Positions 15,348 to 32,015 are shown, counted from the first letter of the stretch. The stretch is 47,961 nt of DNA from an uncultured Prevotella sp. (GCA_900548585.1 URLI01000013.1:1-47961), one strand, 5' to 3'. The notes: generated by a model from the letters alone, not told the origin. A program made the numbers and translations.

Positions 15348-15785
15348 ATGGCTAAAGAAGTTGCTGGATTAATCAAGTTGCAGATTAAAGGTGGCGCTGC
15401 GAATCCTTCCCCTCCCGTCGGGCCGGCTCTCGGCTCCAAGGGAATAAACATAATGGGATTCTGCAAGGAATTCAACGCCAGAACCCAGGATAAGGCAGGC
15501 AAGATCCTTCCTGTCGTTATCACATACTATACCGACAAGTCATTCAGCTTCATCATCAAGACCCCGCCAGCCGCCGTCCAGTTGCTGGAGGCTGCCAAGG
15601 TGAAGGGCGGATCTGCCGAACCAAACCGCACCAAGGTCGCCTCGGTGACATGGGATCAGGTTCGCGCGATCGCAGAGGACAAGATGTCAGACCTGAACTG
15701 TTTCACGGTTGAGTCTGCAATGAAGCTCGTTGCCGGTACAGCACGCAGCATGGGGATTGCTGTAAAGGGAGACTTCCCTGGGTAA
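15348..15785 (+). CDS. rplK: 50S ribosomal protein L11
   Basis: This 145-residue protein has the N-terminal motif GLIKLQIKGGAANPSPPVGP and the C-terminal rRNA-binding domain ending DLNCFTVESAMKLVAGTARSMGI. L11 binds the GTPase-associated centre of 23S rRNA. It starts the rplKAJL gene group. Confidence 0.99.
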   Translation: MAKEVAGLIKLQIKGGAANPSPPVGPALGSKGINIMGFCKEFNARTQDKAGKILPVVITYYTDKSFSFIIKTPPAAVQLLEAAKVKGGSAEPNRTKVASVTWDQVRAIAEDKMSDLNCFTVESAMKLVAGTARSMGIAVKGDFPG

Positions 15786-15812
15786 TTTTTAATAACTTCA
15801 ATTTTAAAGAAA

Positions 15813-16505
15813 ATGAGTAAACTGACAAAAAATCAGAAAGCAGTTGCCGATAAGGTTGAAGCAGGGAAAGCATACTCTTTGAAGGAGGCCGCAGCATTGG
15901 TGAAGGAAATAACCACCACCAAGTTCGAGGCTTCCGTTGACATGGACGTACGCTTGGGCATTGACCCGCGCAAGGCTAACCAGATGGTTCGCGGTGTCGT
16001 ATCGCTGCCAAACGGAACCGGCAAGGTCACCCGCGTGCTGTGCCTCTGCACCCCTGACGCGGAGGCTGCTGCCAAAGAGGCAGGCGCTGACTATGTTGGT
16101 CTTGAGGAATACATCGAGAAGATAAAGGGCGGATGGACTGATGTTGATGTCATCATCACCATGCCTTCCTGCATGGGCAAGGTTGGTCCTTTGGGACGCA
16201 TACTCGGTCCGCGCGGACTTATGCCTAACCCGAAGAGCGGCACTGTAACCATGGACGTTGCCAAGGCCGTGAAGGAAGTGAAGCAGGGCAAGATAGACTT
16301 CAAGGTTGACAAGGCTGGTATCATCCACACGTCAATCGGCAAGGTGACGATGACACCCGAGCAGATTTACGGAAACGCAAAGGAGTTCATCAACACCGTC
16401 ATAAAGTTGAAGCCTGCGGCTGCAAAGGGTACATATATCAAGAGTATCTTCCTATCAAGCACTATGAGTGCAGGTGTCAAGGTTGACCCAAAGACAGTTG
16501 AATAA
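15813..16505 (+). CDS. rplA: 50S ribosomal protein L1
   Basis: This 230-residue protein has the L1 signature LGPRGLMPNPKSGTVTMDVAKAV in its second domain (about residues 130-152). L1 forms the mobile stalk at the E site and in many bacteria represses its own operon. It lies 27 bp after rplK and 20 bp before rplJ. Confidence 0.99.
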   Translation: MSKLTKNQKAVADKVEAGKAYSLKEAAALVKEITTTKFEASVDMDVRLGIDPRKANQMVRGVVSLPNGTGKVTRVLCLCTPDAEAAAKEAGADYVGLEEYIEKIKGGWTDVDVIITMPSCMGKVGPLGRILGPRGLMPNPKSGTVTMDVAKAVKEVKQGKIDFKVDKAGIIHTSIGKVTMTPEQIYGNAKEFINTVIKLKPAAAKGTYIKSIFLSSTMSAGVKVDPKTVE

Positions 16506-16525
16506 CACTTAAAGTACGGAAAACG

Positions 16526-17041
16526 ATGAAAAAGGAAGTAAAAGATACTATCATAACAGCACTTGGTGAGCAGTTGAGGCAATATCCGCATTTCTATCTG
16601 GTGGATGTCACCGGCCTGAATGCAGAGGATACAAGCAACCTGCGCCGCAAGTGCTTCAAGAACGAAATCAAGATGGTCGTTGTGAAGAACACTCTTCTGC
16701 ACAAGGCCTTCGAGGCTTCGGACGTTGATTATGAACCTTTGTACGGCACGCTGAAGGGCAACACTGCGGTGATGTTCGCAAACGTGGCGAACGTGCCTGC
16801 CAAGTTGCTTAAGGAGTATGCCAAGGCCGGCGTGCCCGCTCTCAAGGGCGCATACGCCGAGGAAGGCATCTATATCGGTGCTGACAAGTTGGATGAGCTC
16901 TCTGCCATCAAGAGCAAGAGCGAACTTATTGCAGACGTTGTGGCACTGCTGCAGTCTCCAATCAAGAACGTTATTTCCGGACTCAATGCCGGTGGCAAGG
17001 TTCACGGACTGCTTGACGCTATCGCTGAGCGTAACAAATGA
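16526..17041 (+). CDS. rplJ: 50S ribosomal protein L10
   Basis: This 171-residue base of the L7/L12 stalk has FYLVDVTGLNAEDTSNLRRKC and NTLLHKAF near the N-terminus, with a helical C-terminus that would bind L7/L12 dimers. Only 20 bases separate it from rplA, so there is no long separate rplJ leader of the enterobacterial type. Confidence 0.98.
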   Translation: MKKEVKDTIITALGEQLRQYPHFYLVDVTGLNAEDTSNLRRKCFKNEIKMVVVKNTLLHKAFEASDVDYEPLYGTLKGNTAVMFANVANVPAKLLKEYAKAGVPALKGAYAEEGIYIGADKLDELSAIKSKSELIADVVALLQSPIKNVISGLNAGGKVHGLLDAIAERNK

Positions 17042-17094
17042 GCGAACCCTTCGAAACATTAACATTAAAAAAACAATTAAAAATTATTATAAAA

Positions 17095-17472
17095 ATGGCA
17101 GATATTAAAGCTATTGCTGAAGAGTTGGTAAACCTTACAGTAAAAGAAGTAAGCGAATTGGCAACAGTCCTGAAGGACGATTACGGAATTGAACCTGCCG
17201 CTGCAGCTGTTGCTGTGGCTGCCGGTAACGCAGGCGGTGCAGCCGAGGCAGCAGAGGAGAAGACTTCTTTCAACGTTGTCCTCGCAGAGGTTGGCGGCGC
17301 CAAGTTGCAGGTTGTTAAGGCTGTCAAGGAGGCTTGCGGTCTCGGTCTGAAAGAGGCAAAGGATCTCGTTGACGGATGTCCTTCAACATTGAAGGAAGAC
17401 CTTTCCAAGGACGAGGCCGAGAACCTGAAGAAGGCTATCGAGGCTGCTGGCGCAAAGGTTGAGCTGAAGTAA
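17095..17472 (+). CDS. rplL: 50S ribosomal protein L7/L12
   Basis: This 125-residue stalk protein has an N-terminal dimerization helix pair (MADIKAIAEELVNLTVKEV) and an Ala/Gly hinge (PAAAAVAVAAGNAGGAAEA). Its C-terminal factor-binding domain contains GLKEAKDLVDGCPSTLKED. ATG 17095 is used; the frame is open upstream to 17038, but those codons are AT-rich leader. Confidence 0.98.
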   Translation: MADIKAIAEELVNLTVKEVSELATVLKDDYGIEPAAAAVAVAAGNAGGAAEAAEEKTSFNVVLAEVGGAKLQVVKAVKEACGLGLKEAKDLVDGCPSTLKEDLSKDEAENLKKAIEAAGAKVELK

Positions 17473-17497
17473 TTCAGACTTGTCAAAACCATAATAC

Positions 17498-17545
17498 GGT
17501 TAAGATCTTCCAGGTAGGGGGGTCTTAACCTTTTCTTGTCTTTTG
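17498..17545 (+). terminator. Attenuator-like hairpin between rplL and rpoB
   Basis: GGTTAAGA (17498-17505) pairs with TCTTAACC (17523-17530) and is followed by TTTTCTTGTCTTTT. Its place between the ribosomal protein genes and rpoB parallels the partial terminator in the E. coli rplL-rpoB gap. It would let L7/L12 be made in excess over RNA polymerase. Confidence 0.75.
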
Positions 17546-17633
17546 GCCGCCGCAGGCCGGGACGCAAGTACTACGGGACACCGTTCCTCACGGTTGTGTT
17601 TCCGAATATCATTAATACCTCATTATAATATAT

Positions 17634-21446
<3,813 letters not shown>

Positions 21447-21490
21447 TATTCAGTTTAGGAACAAAGAACTTAAGGATTAAGAATTGAAAT

Positions 21491-25819
<4,329 letters not shown>

Positions 25820-25842
25820 CATCTGCCGGCAATGCTGGCAGC

Positions 25843-25879
25843 GAAATCCCGGAGGGCAGCAATGCTTCTCCGGGATTTC
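25843..25879 (+). terminator. Hairpin after rpoC
   Basis: GAAATCCCGGAG (25843-25854) pairs with CTCCGGGATTTC (25868-25879), a perfect 12-bp stem. The following TCATTAGG is a poor T-tract, so it may act as a 3'-end stabilizer or a weak terminator. Confidence 0.7.
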
Positions 25880-25927
25880 TCATTAGGACGGTGCCGAAAA
25901 ACAGTAGCGTCATCTCCTTTTAACCCA

Positions 25928-25938
25928 AACCGGTCATT
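25928..25938 (+). repeat. AACCGGTCATT dispersed element, copy 3
   Basis: The extended copy reads TTTTAACCCAAACCGGTCAT (from 25918) and continues into CAACACTGATTTACC and AAACCGGGACC. The start is almost identical to the copy at 44679-44689. Confidence 0.7.
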
Positions 25939-26094
25939 ACAACACTGATTTACCAAACCGGGACCTCTGCAAAACTTTCATGGAAAAACAGTTTCGCTGT
26001 CAGGGCAAGACACAAATCTAAAAAAACAATCAGTATCCGCAAGCAAAAAAACGTATTTGTGATTTGCATGCACACGTTTTTGTCGCGTACTATT

Positions 26095-26125
26095 TTTGGC
26101 GTGTAGGGAAAAAATGTTATCTTTG
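26095..26125 (+). promoter_or_regulatory. trpS promoter
   Basis: TTTG (26095-26098), 19 bp, TATCTTTG (26118-26125), CAGTC. This is an excellent consensus match, with a leader of about 20 bases. Confidence 0.85.
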
Positions 26126-26151
26126 CAGTCATTAAAGCGAAACAGTGGATT

Positions 26152-27252
26152 ATGGGAAAGATAATACTCACCGGCGACCGTCCCACAGGGCGGCTTCATC
26201 TGGGGCATTATGTCGGCTCGCTGCGCCGGCGCGTTGAGTTGCAGGACGAGGGCGACTACGACAGGATGTACGTGTTCATCGCCGACGTGCAGGCACTCAC
26301 AGACAATGCCGACAACCCGGAGAAGGTGCGGCAGAACATCATCGAGGTGGCTCTCGACTACCTCAGCGTGGGGCTTGACCCGTCGCGGGTCACGCTTTTC
26401 ATACAGTCGATGATACCCGAGCTCGCGGAACTCACGGTTTATTTCATGAACCTCGTATCCGTGGCGCGCCTGCAGCGGAACCCGACCGTGAAGACCGAGA
26501 TGGCGATGCGCAATTTCGGGCAGAGCGTGCCGGTGGGCTTCTTCACATACCCCATCTCGCAGGCAGCCGACATCACTTTCTGCAAGGCCACCACGGTGCC
26601 AGCCGGCGAGGACCAGGAGCCGATGCTGGAGCAGTGCCGCGAGATTGTGCGGCGGTTCAACGCCACCTACGGCGAAGTGCTCGTCGAGCCGCAGATAATG
26701 CTCCCCACCAACAAGGTGTGCCTGCGCCTGCCGGGTCTTGACGGCAGCGCCAAGATGTCGAAAAGCCTCGGCAACTGCATCTACCTGTCTGACACGGCGA
26801 AGGAGGTGGAACAGAAGGTGAGGACGGCATACACAGACCCCGCACACCTGCGCGTGGAGGACCCCGGGCATGTGGAGGGCAACGTCGTGATGACATACCT
26901 CGACGCCTTTGCCACCGATGACGACTTCGCCGTGTTCTGGCCAGATTACAAGAACCTTGAGGAGGTCAAGGACCATTACCGCCGTGGCGGCTTAGGCGAC
27001 ATGAAATGCAAGAAATTCCTCACGAAGGTGCTGAACAGCCGCCTAGAACCCATACGCAGGCGGCGGCACGAGTTCGAGAAAGACATCCCCGAGGTGTACA
27101 ACATACTGAAGAAAGGCTCGGAGGCGGCGCGCGAGGTCGCCGCGCAGACGCTGCATGAGGTGCGCGAGGCCATGCGCATCAACTATTTCGACGACACAGG
27201 GCTGATCAGGGAGCAGGCAGAGAAATACGCAGGAACGACAAAACAACAATAA
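26152..27252 (+). CDS. trpS: Tryptophanyl-tRNA synthetase
   Basis: This 366-residue class Ic synthetase charges tRNA-Trp. The ATP-binding HIGH-type motif is GRLHLGHYVGSL (about residues 12-23). KMSKS is present exactly as AKMSKSLGN (about residues 201-209). Length is normal. Its tRNA gene is 11.6 kb upstream. DUF3467 follows after 16 bp. Confidence 0.97.
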   Translation: MGKIILTGDRPTGRLHLGHYVGSLRRRVELQDEGDYDRMYVFIADVQALTDNADNPEKVRQNIIEVALDYLSVGLDPSRVTLFIQSMIPELAELTVYFMNLVSVARLQRNPTVKTEMAMRNFGQSVPVGFFTYPISQAADITFCKATTVPAGEDQEPMLEQCREIVRRFNATYGEVLVEPQIMLPTNKVCLRLPGLDGSAKMSKSLGNCIYLSDTAKEVEQKVRTAYTDPAHLRVEDPGHVEGNVVMTYLDAFATDDDFAVFWPDYKNLEEVKDHYRRGGLGDMKCKKFLTKVLNSRLEPIRRRRHEFEKDIPEVYNILKKGSEAAREVAAQTLHEVREAMRINYFDDTGLIREQAEKYAGTTKQQ

Positions 27253-27268
27253 TCACAAATACAGTATT

Positions 27269-27583
27269 ATGGAAGACAACAGCAAACAGCAGGGCGGCCT
27301 GCAGATGGAACTGCCGCAGGACGTGGCACAGGGACAGTACGCCAACTTCGCAATAATAACCCATTCGAGCAGCGACTTCGTGCTCGACTTCGCGCGGATA
27401 TTGCCTGGAGTGCCCAAGGCACAGGTTAAGAGCCGCGTGATACTCGCGCCGGAACACGCCAAGCGACTGCTTCAGGCATTGCAGGAGAACATCATGCGAT
27501 ACGAGGCGCAGTTCGGGAAAATACAAATCCCCAACCAGCAGCCGCGAACGATCGCCCCGTTCGGAACAAAGCCAGAGGCATGA
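27269..27583 (+). CDS. DUF3467 protein
   Basis: This 104-residue protein matches DUF3467, with QYANFAIITHSSSDFVLDFARILPG (about residues 24-48) and KSRVILAPEHAKRLLQALQENI (54-75). The family has a small alpha/beta fold and an unknown role. It is likely cotranscribed with trpS. Confidence 0.85.
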   Translation: MEDNSKQQGGLQMELPQDVAQGQYANFAIITHSSSDFVLDFARILPGVPKAQVKSRVILAPEHAKRLLQALQENIMRYEAQFGKIQIPNQQPRTIAPFGTKPEA

Positions 27584-27611
27584 CATGCCACCGCCACAAG
27601 GCATGAGACAA

Positions 27612-27719
27612 GTCCGCACACATCTTCAATCAGCCGGCTGCGCGAAGGCCGCGTGCGGACTTGCAGCGCCAATATGGCATTGCACGACATGCGAGGCCTT
27701 TTGCCTCGCTCTCGTTTTT
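27612..27719 (+). terminator. Inverted repeat and terminator after DUF3467
   Basis: GTCCGCAC (27612-27619) and GTGCGGAC (27653-27660) form a long-looped inverted repeat. A tighter hairpin GCGAGGC-CTTTT-GCCTCGC (27691-27709) is followed by TCTCGTTTTT. The second structure is a good Rho-independent terminator. Confidence 0.8.
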
Positions 27720-27861
27720 AAAGACATGTCGCGCATACCGGGTTATAGTAACTTAATGAGACATGTTGGGCTGGTCTTTAAAGCATTGAACGACGGTGTG
27801 GCGTCCAATGTGTGTCATAATATGCAAAAGACTGAATTATAACATTAAAACAAAAAGTGTG

Positions 27862-28518
27862 ATGAGAACAATATTATCAACACTCATGCTGGCAGTTTCA
27901 TTGAGTTTGTCAGCGACATCAAAAGACACGCTCAATGCAGTAACCATGGTATCATACGAACAAAGGTGGCTTGACCTTGAAGGGACATTGGCGTTGAAGA
28001 ACAATACCAATGAAGACATACATAATGTCACCTACCGCATTACTTATCTTGACATGAAAGGAAATGCACTCGATTATGAAGTTTTTTCGTCAAATATTGA
28101 AATTGCTCCCGGAATGACAAGGAAAGTGAATATTCCTGCATACGAGCATGACAGGGATTATTCCTATTATCTCTCGGAAGCCGAGCCTTACATGTCACAC
28201 AAGTTTAAAATCAGGTTCGAACTGACAGGATATAATAAATCGAATAAGGAGTTGTCCGAAACTCCGTCAGCACAAGATTCTACGCCAAAAGAATTAAACC
28301 CCACGTTGTCAATTGCACTGGCATTGGTAGCCGTCTTATTCGCAATAGGCTTATATATAGGAATGTATGTCTTGGTAGCATTGATGGCAAAAAGAAGAAA
28401 TAGAAATGCTGCGTTATGGGTTTTGGTCAGCTTGTTTTCAACACCACTGCTGGCAATTATTATTTTGCTATGCCTGGGCAAAAAATACAACCCATACGAA
28501 TATATGAAAGAAAAATGA
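27862..28518 (+). CDS. Membrane-anchored FxLYD-like protein
   Basis: This 218-residue protein has a signal peptide (MRTILSTLMLAVSLSLSAT). An extracytoplasmic beta-sandwich follows (WLDLEGTLALKNNTNEDIHNVTYRITYLDMKG...), whose spacing resembles the FxLYD fold that measures exported-domain interactions. Two C-terminal transmembrane segments (about 152-177 and 185-206) flank a basic loop (AKRRNRNAA). ATG 27862 is chosen because it opens the signal peptide. Base composition is visibly more AT-rich than the neighbours, which suggests horizontal acquisition. Function is unknown. Confidence 0.65.
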   Translation: MRTILSTLMLAVSLSLSATSKDTLNAVTMVSYEQRWLDLEGTLALKNNTNEDIHNVTYRITYLDMKGNALDYEVFSSNIEIAPGMTRKVNIPAYEHDRDYSYYLSEAEPYMSHKFKIRFELTGYNKSNKELSETPSAQDSTPKELNPTLSIALALVAVLFAIGLYIGMYVLVALMAKRRNRNAALWVLVSLFSTPLLAIIILLCLGKKYNPYEYMKEK

Positions 28519-28638
28519 ACTGATAACTAAATAGTTATGCCGGAGAATTGCGTCTTGCTGACGGCAAGAATGTATATTCGCCTAATGTGGTCAGTAAGAT
28601 AGTTATTGAACCCTGTTATTTAACAAAGTAATAAAAAA

Positions 28639-28660
28639 CGTCAAATCAATTTATTTGACG
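28639..28660. repeat. Perfect inverted repeat upstream of the endonuclease gene
   Basis: CGTCAAAT (28639-28646) and ATTTGACG (28653-28660) are separated by six A/T-rich bases. It could be a weak terminator of the preceding gene or an operator; no T-run follows. Confidence 0.55.
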
Positions 28661-28774
28661 CAACTTTGCGTGGGCTTTCACAAAATCATCCATGATACTG
28701 TCGCTTTCCGTGCGTTTTCATCCGCGTGACACAAAATATAAGACGTATAATTCCGAAAAATGCAATAAAAACAT

Positions 28775-28782
28775 TATCTTTG
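28775..28782 (+). promoter_or_regulatory. -7 element of the endonuclease promoter
   Basis: TATCTTTG followed by CAGCG is a full -7 match. It places the transcript start near 28790, inside the longer open frame. Translation therefore must start at the ATG at 28818. The -33 element is weak. Confidence 0.75.
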
Positions 28783-28817
28783 CAGCGACAACATTCTGCA
28801 TTAGTGAATTTGGAAAT

Positions 28818-29576
28818 ATGAGGAATTACAATCTTGGCTTCATGTCTGATGATGACATATACGAGCATGTCAGGGACACTGTACGGCAATACCGCAAGAG
28901 CATAAACTTGCAGGAGTTCAACAAGAACATAATCGATCCCATAAAGTTGACGTTCGACTCCAAGATATATGGATATTCGATAGAACAGGCAATAGAGGCA
29001 GAGTGCATACGTCAGATTGACAAGAGCAACAACAACAAGATTGGATATTTCCACCAATATCTTTTCAAGTATGCTGGGGAAGGATGGGAAGTCCCTGATA
29101 ATGGGGCAAAGGGAGGCTTTGACGTGGTGAACGAAGAGAAGTGCATTTATGCGGAATTGAAGGACAAACACAACACTATGAATTCCGTGAGTGCGACGGC
29201 AACATACCTGAAGATGCTCGACAGGGTTGTGCGTTCCGGCAACAGGGCAACCTGCTATCTCGTCGAGGCGATAGCCCGGCGTTCGCAGGATGTCGTGTGG
29301 GAGGCGGCGGTCGTGCAGAACGGACACAAGGAACGGTACAACTGGCCAGGCATCCACAGAATATCAATGGATAAATTCTATGAGATAGTCTTTGGCGACC
29401 GGCTTGCCTTTTTCAAACTATGCAAGAAATTGCCCGACATACTTGATGATGTTGTTAAAGACGACAATGGCGCACGGTTGAACATTTCTGTATATGACGA
29501 ACTTGGCAATGCGGATTTCTACAAGAGCATTTACATGCTTGCATTCAGTACATACGAAGGATTTGAGAGTTTTTGA
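28818..29576 (+). CDS. Type II restriction endonuclease, Eco47II family
   Basis: This 252-residue protein matches the Eco47II/SinI-type restriction endonuclease family, whose characterized members cut GGNCC-type sites. Visible features are the N-terminal helix NLQEFNKNIIDPIKLTFDSKIY (about residues 34-55), then FHQYLFKYAGEGWEVPDNGAKGGFDVVN. The PD-(D/E)xK-like core follows, with D in GGFDVV and E-x-K in YAELKDKHNTMNS. The catalytic motif looks intact. The start is set by the promoter at 28775-28782. No methyltransferase gene lies on either side or elsewhere in the window, which is unusual for a type II enzyme. Composition is mixed and AT-richer than the flanking genes. Confidence 0.82.
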   Translation: MRNYNLGFMSDDDIYEHVRDTVRQYRKSINLQEFNKNIIDPIKLTFDSKIYGYSIEQAIEAECIRQIDKSNNNKIGYFHQYLFKYAGEGWEVPDNGAKGGFDVVNEEKCIYAELKDKHNTMNSVSATATYLKMLDRVVRSGNRATCYLVEAIARRSQDVVWEAAVVQNGHKERYNWPGIHRISMDKFYEIVFGDRLAFFKLCKKLPDILDDVVKDDNGARLNISVYDELGNADFYKSIYMLAFSTYEGFESF

Positions 29577-29578
29577 AC

Positions 29579-29734
29579 ATGAATAATTCGGTTATTTCTG
29601 ACACAAATTTTGCCGACGTTATGGGGGTGTCTTGTGCCAATGGGGGGCTACTGGCGCGGCCTGCCTGTGGAAATACAGAAGGAATACACGGGCGCGCATT
29701 GGTGAGGCTGTTGAACGACATAGAGATGCTGTAG
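29579..29734 (+). CDS. 51-residue ORF of unknown function
   Basis: An ATG two bases after the endonuclease stop codon opens 51 codons (MNNSVISDTNFADVM ... LVRLLNDIEML) ending six bases before priA. The first part resembles nothing I recognise. It could be a vestige of a lost companion gene or simply a chance frame. Confidence 0.3.
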   Translation: MNNSVISDTNFADVMGVSCANGGLLARPACGNTEGIHGRALVRLLNDIEML

Positions 29735-29740
29735 GGCTTT

Positions 29741-32011
29741 ATGCACTTCGTAGATGTAATACTTCCCGTACCCCTTGAGGGGCTTTTCACATACGGCCTG
29801 CCCGAGCAGTGGGCGGGGCGCGTGACGATGGGCGTGCGCGTGCTTGTGACGCTGGGCAAGAGCACGCGCCACATAGCAATGGCGGTGAGGGTGCACCAGA
29901 CGGAGCCGGCGGTGAAATGGAAAATGGTGGAGCAGGTGCTTGACGACCAGCCGGTGATGACCGGCGAGCAGATGAGGCTGTGGCAGTGGATTGCCGACTA
30001 CTACATGTCGCCCATCGGAGACGTCTTCAAGGCTGCCATGCCGGGAGGGATGAAGACCGGGGATGGATACAAACCACGCACTGAGACATTCCTCGACCTG
30101 CCGACGGAATGGCGTTCGGAGGAGGGTATCAACGAGGCGCTCGGCATAATGCACCGCGCCGGCAAGCAGCGGCGGGTGTTCGGGATGTTCCTCGCCATGA
30201 CGGGATGGGAGAACATGAAGGGCGGCGTGCCGCAGGGAGCGATACGGGAACTGTCGCGCGACGAACTGATGAACGTGTCGCACTGCACATCTTCGGTGAT
30301 GAAGGCACTGACAGACAAGGGATTCCTGACGACATACGAGCGCGAGGTGAGCCGACTGAACAGCCAAAACGAACCAGACTACACGAAGATACAGAAACTG
30401 AGCGCGGCGCAGCAGGACGCTTATAACGAAATACTCATGGGATTCCTGCGCAGGAACGTTGTGCTGCTGCACGGCGTGACGTCGAGCGGCAAGACCGAGA
30501 TATACATACACCTGATACGGCGCGCCATCGAGCGTGGCGAGCAAGTGCTTTACCTGATGCCAGAGATCGCCCTCACAGTGCAGATGCAGCAGCGGCTGCA
30601 GCGCGTGTTCGGCAACCGCCTCGGCATATACCACTCAAAGTACAGCGACGCCGAGCGCGTGGAGATATGGCGGAAGCAAATGTCAGGGATGCCATACGAC
30701 GTTGTCCTCGGGGCGCGCTCCGCCGTGTTCCTGCCGTTCCGACGGCTCGGCCTTGTCATTGTCGACGAGGAACACGAGACATCGTTCAAGCAGCAGGAAC
30801 CCGCGCCGCGATACCACGCACGGTCGGCGGCGATAATGCTGGCCGCGATGTGCGGCGCGAAGACACTGCTCGGAACGGCGACACCGTCTGCCGAGACCTA
30901 CCAGAACGTTGTCAACGGGAAATACGCTCTCGCCGAGCTCACCACGCGCTACAAGGACATCGCGATGCCGGAGATACGCATCGTTGACACGAAGGACCTG
31001 CGGCGGCGCAGGATGATGAGCGGGGCATTCTCGCCGCAGCTGGTGGCGGCAATGCGCGCCGCGCTCGGCAACGGCGAGCAGGTGATACTGTTCCAGAACC
31101 GCCGGGGCTTCGCGCCGATGGTGGAGTGCCGGGAGTGCGGATGGGTGCCGCGTTGCCAGAACTGCGACGTGTCGCTGACCTACCACAAGAACACCTCTCA
31201 ACTGACGTGCCACTACTGCGGATTCACATACCGCGTGCCGGAAAGCTGCCCCAACTGCGGCAGCAATGAACTGACGGCAAGGGGCTTCGGGACGGAGAAG
31301 GTGGAGGACGAGATAATGGAAATATTCCCCGGCGCGCGCGTGGCGCGCATGGATCTCGACACGACACGCACACGGAGCGCATACGAGCGCATAATAGCCG
31401 ACTTCTCGGCAGGAAAGACCAACATACTCGTCGGCACACAGATGGTCACGAAGGGACTCGACTTCGACCGCGTGTCGGTGGTGGGCATACTCAACGCCGA
31501 CTCCATGCTCAACTATCCCGACTTCCGCGCCCACGAGCACGCCTTCACGATGATGGCGCAGGTGAGCGGGAGGGCCGGGCGCAAGGGCAGGCGCGGGCTG
31601 GTGCTGCTGCAGACGAAGAACAAGGACCTGCCCGTCGTGCAGCAGGTGGTGACAAACGACTTCCAGGCGTATTTCAGAGACCTGTGCAGCGAGCGGCGCG
31701 ACTTCAACTACCCACCGTTCACACACCTTATATATATATACCTCCGCCACCGCGATGACCGCACAGTAGACAGCGCGGCGATGGAGATGGGCGCGCGCCT
31801 GCGGCAGTGGTTCGCCGCGCGCGTGCTCGGGCCCGACAAACCCGCCGTCGCAAGGGTAAAGACGATGAACATACGCAAGATAGTGCTGAAACTCGAGCCG
31901 GGCATTGACCTCGCCGCAGTGCGGCAGTGCCTGCGGCAGGCGCGCGCAGCGATGCTCGGCGACAGGCGATACGCCTCGCTGCAGGTTTATTTCGACGTTG
32001 ACCCGCTTTAA
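29741..32011 (+). CDS. priA: Primosomal replication protein N' (PriA helicase)
   Basis: This 756-residue superfamily 2 helicase reloads replisomes at collapsed forks. The order is an N-terminal 3'-DNA-binding domain (HFVDVILPVPLEGLFTYGLP), Walker A GVTSSGKTEIY (about residues 246-256) and DEEH (about residues 342-345). A zinc module follows with eight cysteines arranged CxxC-x-CxxC style (CRECGWVPRCQNC ... CHYCG ... CPNCGS, about 463-508). Then come GFGTEKVEDE and the QMVTKGLDFDRV and SGRAGRKGRRG helicase motifs. All catalytic motifs are intact. Confidence 0.96.
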   Translation: MHFVDVILPVPLEGLFTYGLPEQWAGRVTMGVRVLVTLGKSTRHIAMAVRVHQTEPAVKWKMVEQVLDDQPVMTGEQMRLWQWIADYYMSPIGDVFKAAMPGGMKTGDGYKPRTETFLDLPTEWRSEEGINEALGIMHRAGKQRRVFGMFLAMTGWENMKGGVPQGAIRELSRDELMNVSHCTSSVMKALTDKGFLTTYEREVSRLNSQNEPDYTKIQKLSAAQQDAYNEILMGFLRRNVVLLHGVTSSGKTEIYIHLIRRAIERGEQVLYLMPEIALTVQMQQRLQRVFGNRLGIYHSKYSDAERVEIWRKQMSGMPYDVVLGARSAVFLPFRRLGLVIVDEEHETSFKQQEPAPRYHARSAAIMLAAMCGAKTLLGTATPSAETYQNVVNGKYALAELTTRYKDIAMPEIRIVDTKDLRRRRMMSGAFSPQLVAAMRAALGNGEQVILFQNRRGFAPMVECRECGWVPRCQNCDVSLTYHKNTSQLTCHYCGFTYRVPESCPNCGSNELTARGFGTEKVEDEIMEIFPGARVARMDLDTTRTRSAYERIIADFSAGKTNILVGTQMVTKGLDFDRVSVVGILNADSMLNYPDFRAHEHAFTMMAQVSGRAGRKGRRGLVLLQTKNKDLPVVQQVVTNDFQAYFRDLCSERRDFNYPPFTHLIYIYLRHRDDRTVDSAAMEMGARLRQWFAARVLGPDKPAVARVKTMNIRKIVLKLEPGIDLAAVRQCLRQARAAMLGDRRYASLQVYFDVDPL

Positions 32012-32015
32012 CCTC

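Larger units (their letters stand above)
25820..26151. other. 332-bp intergenic region, rpoC to trpS
   Basis: It contains the rpoC hairpin, one AACCGGTCATT element, an AT-rich stretch and the trpS promoter. No coding sequence is supported. Confidence 0.8.

Noticed and set aside
17038..17094. N-terminal extension of rplL
   Set aside because: L7/L12 begins MADIKAIAEELVNL; the upstream codons are AT-rich leader sequence overlapping the rplJ stop.
28692..28817. N-terminal extension of the endonuclease frame
   Set aside because: The -7 element TATCTTTG at 28775-28782 lies inside it, so transcripts start too far downstream for this start to be used.
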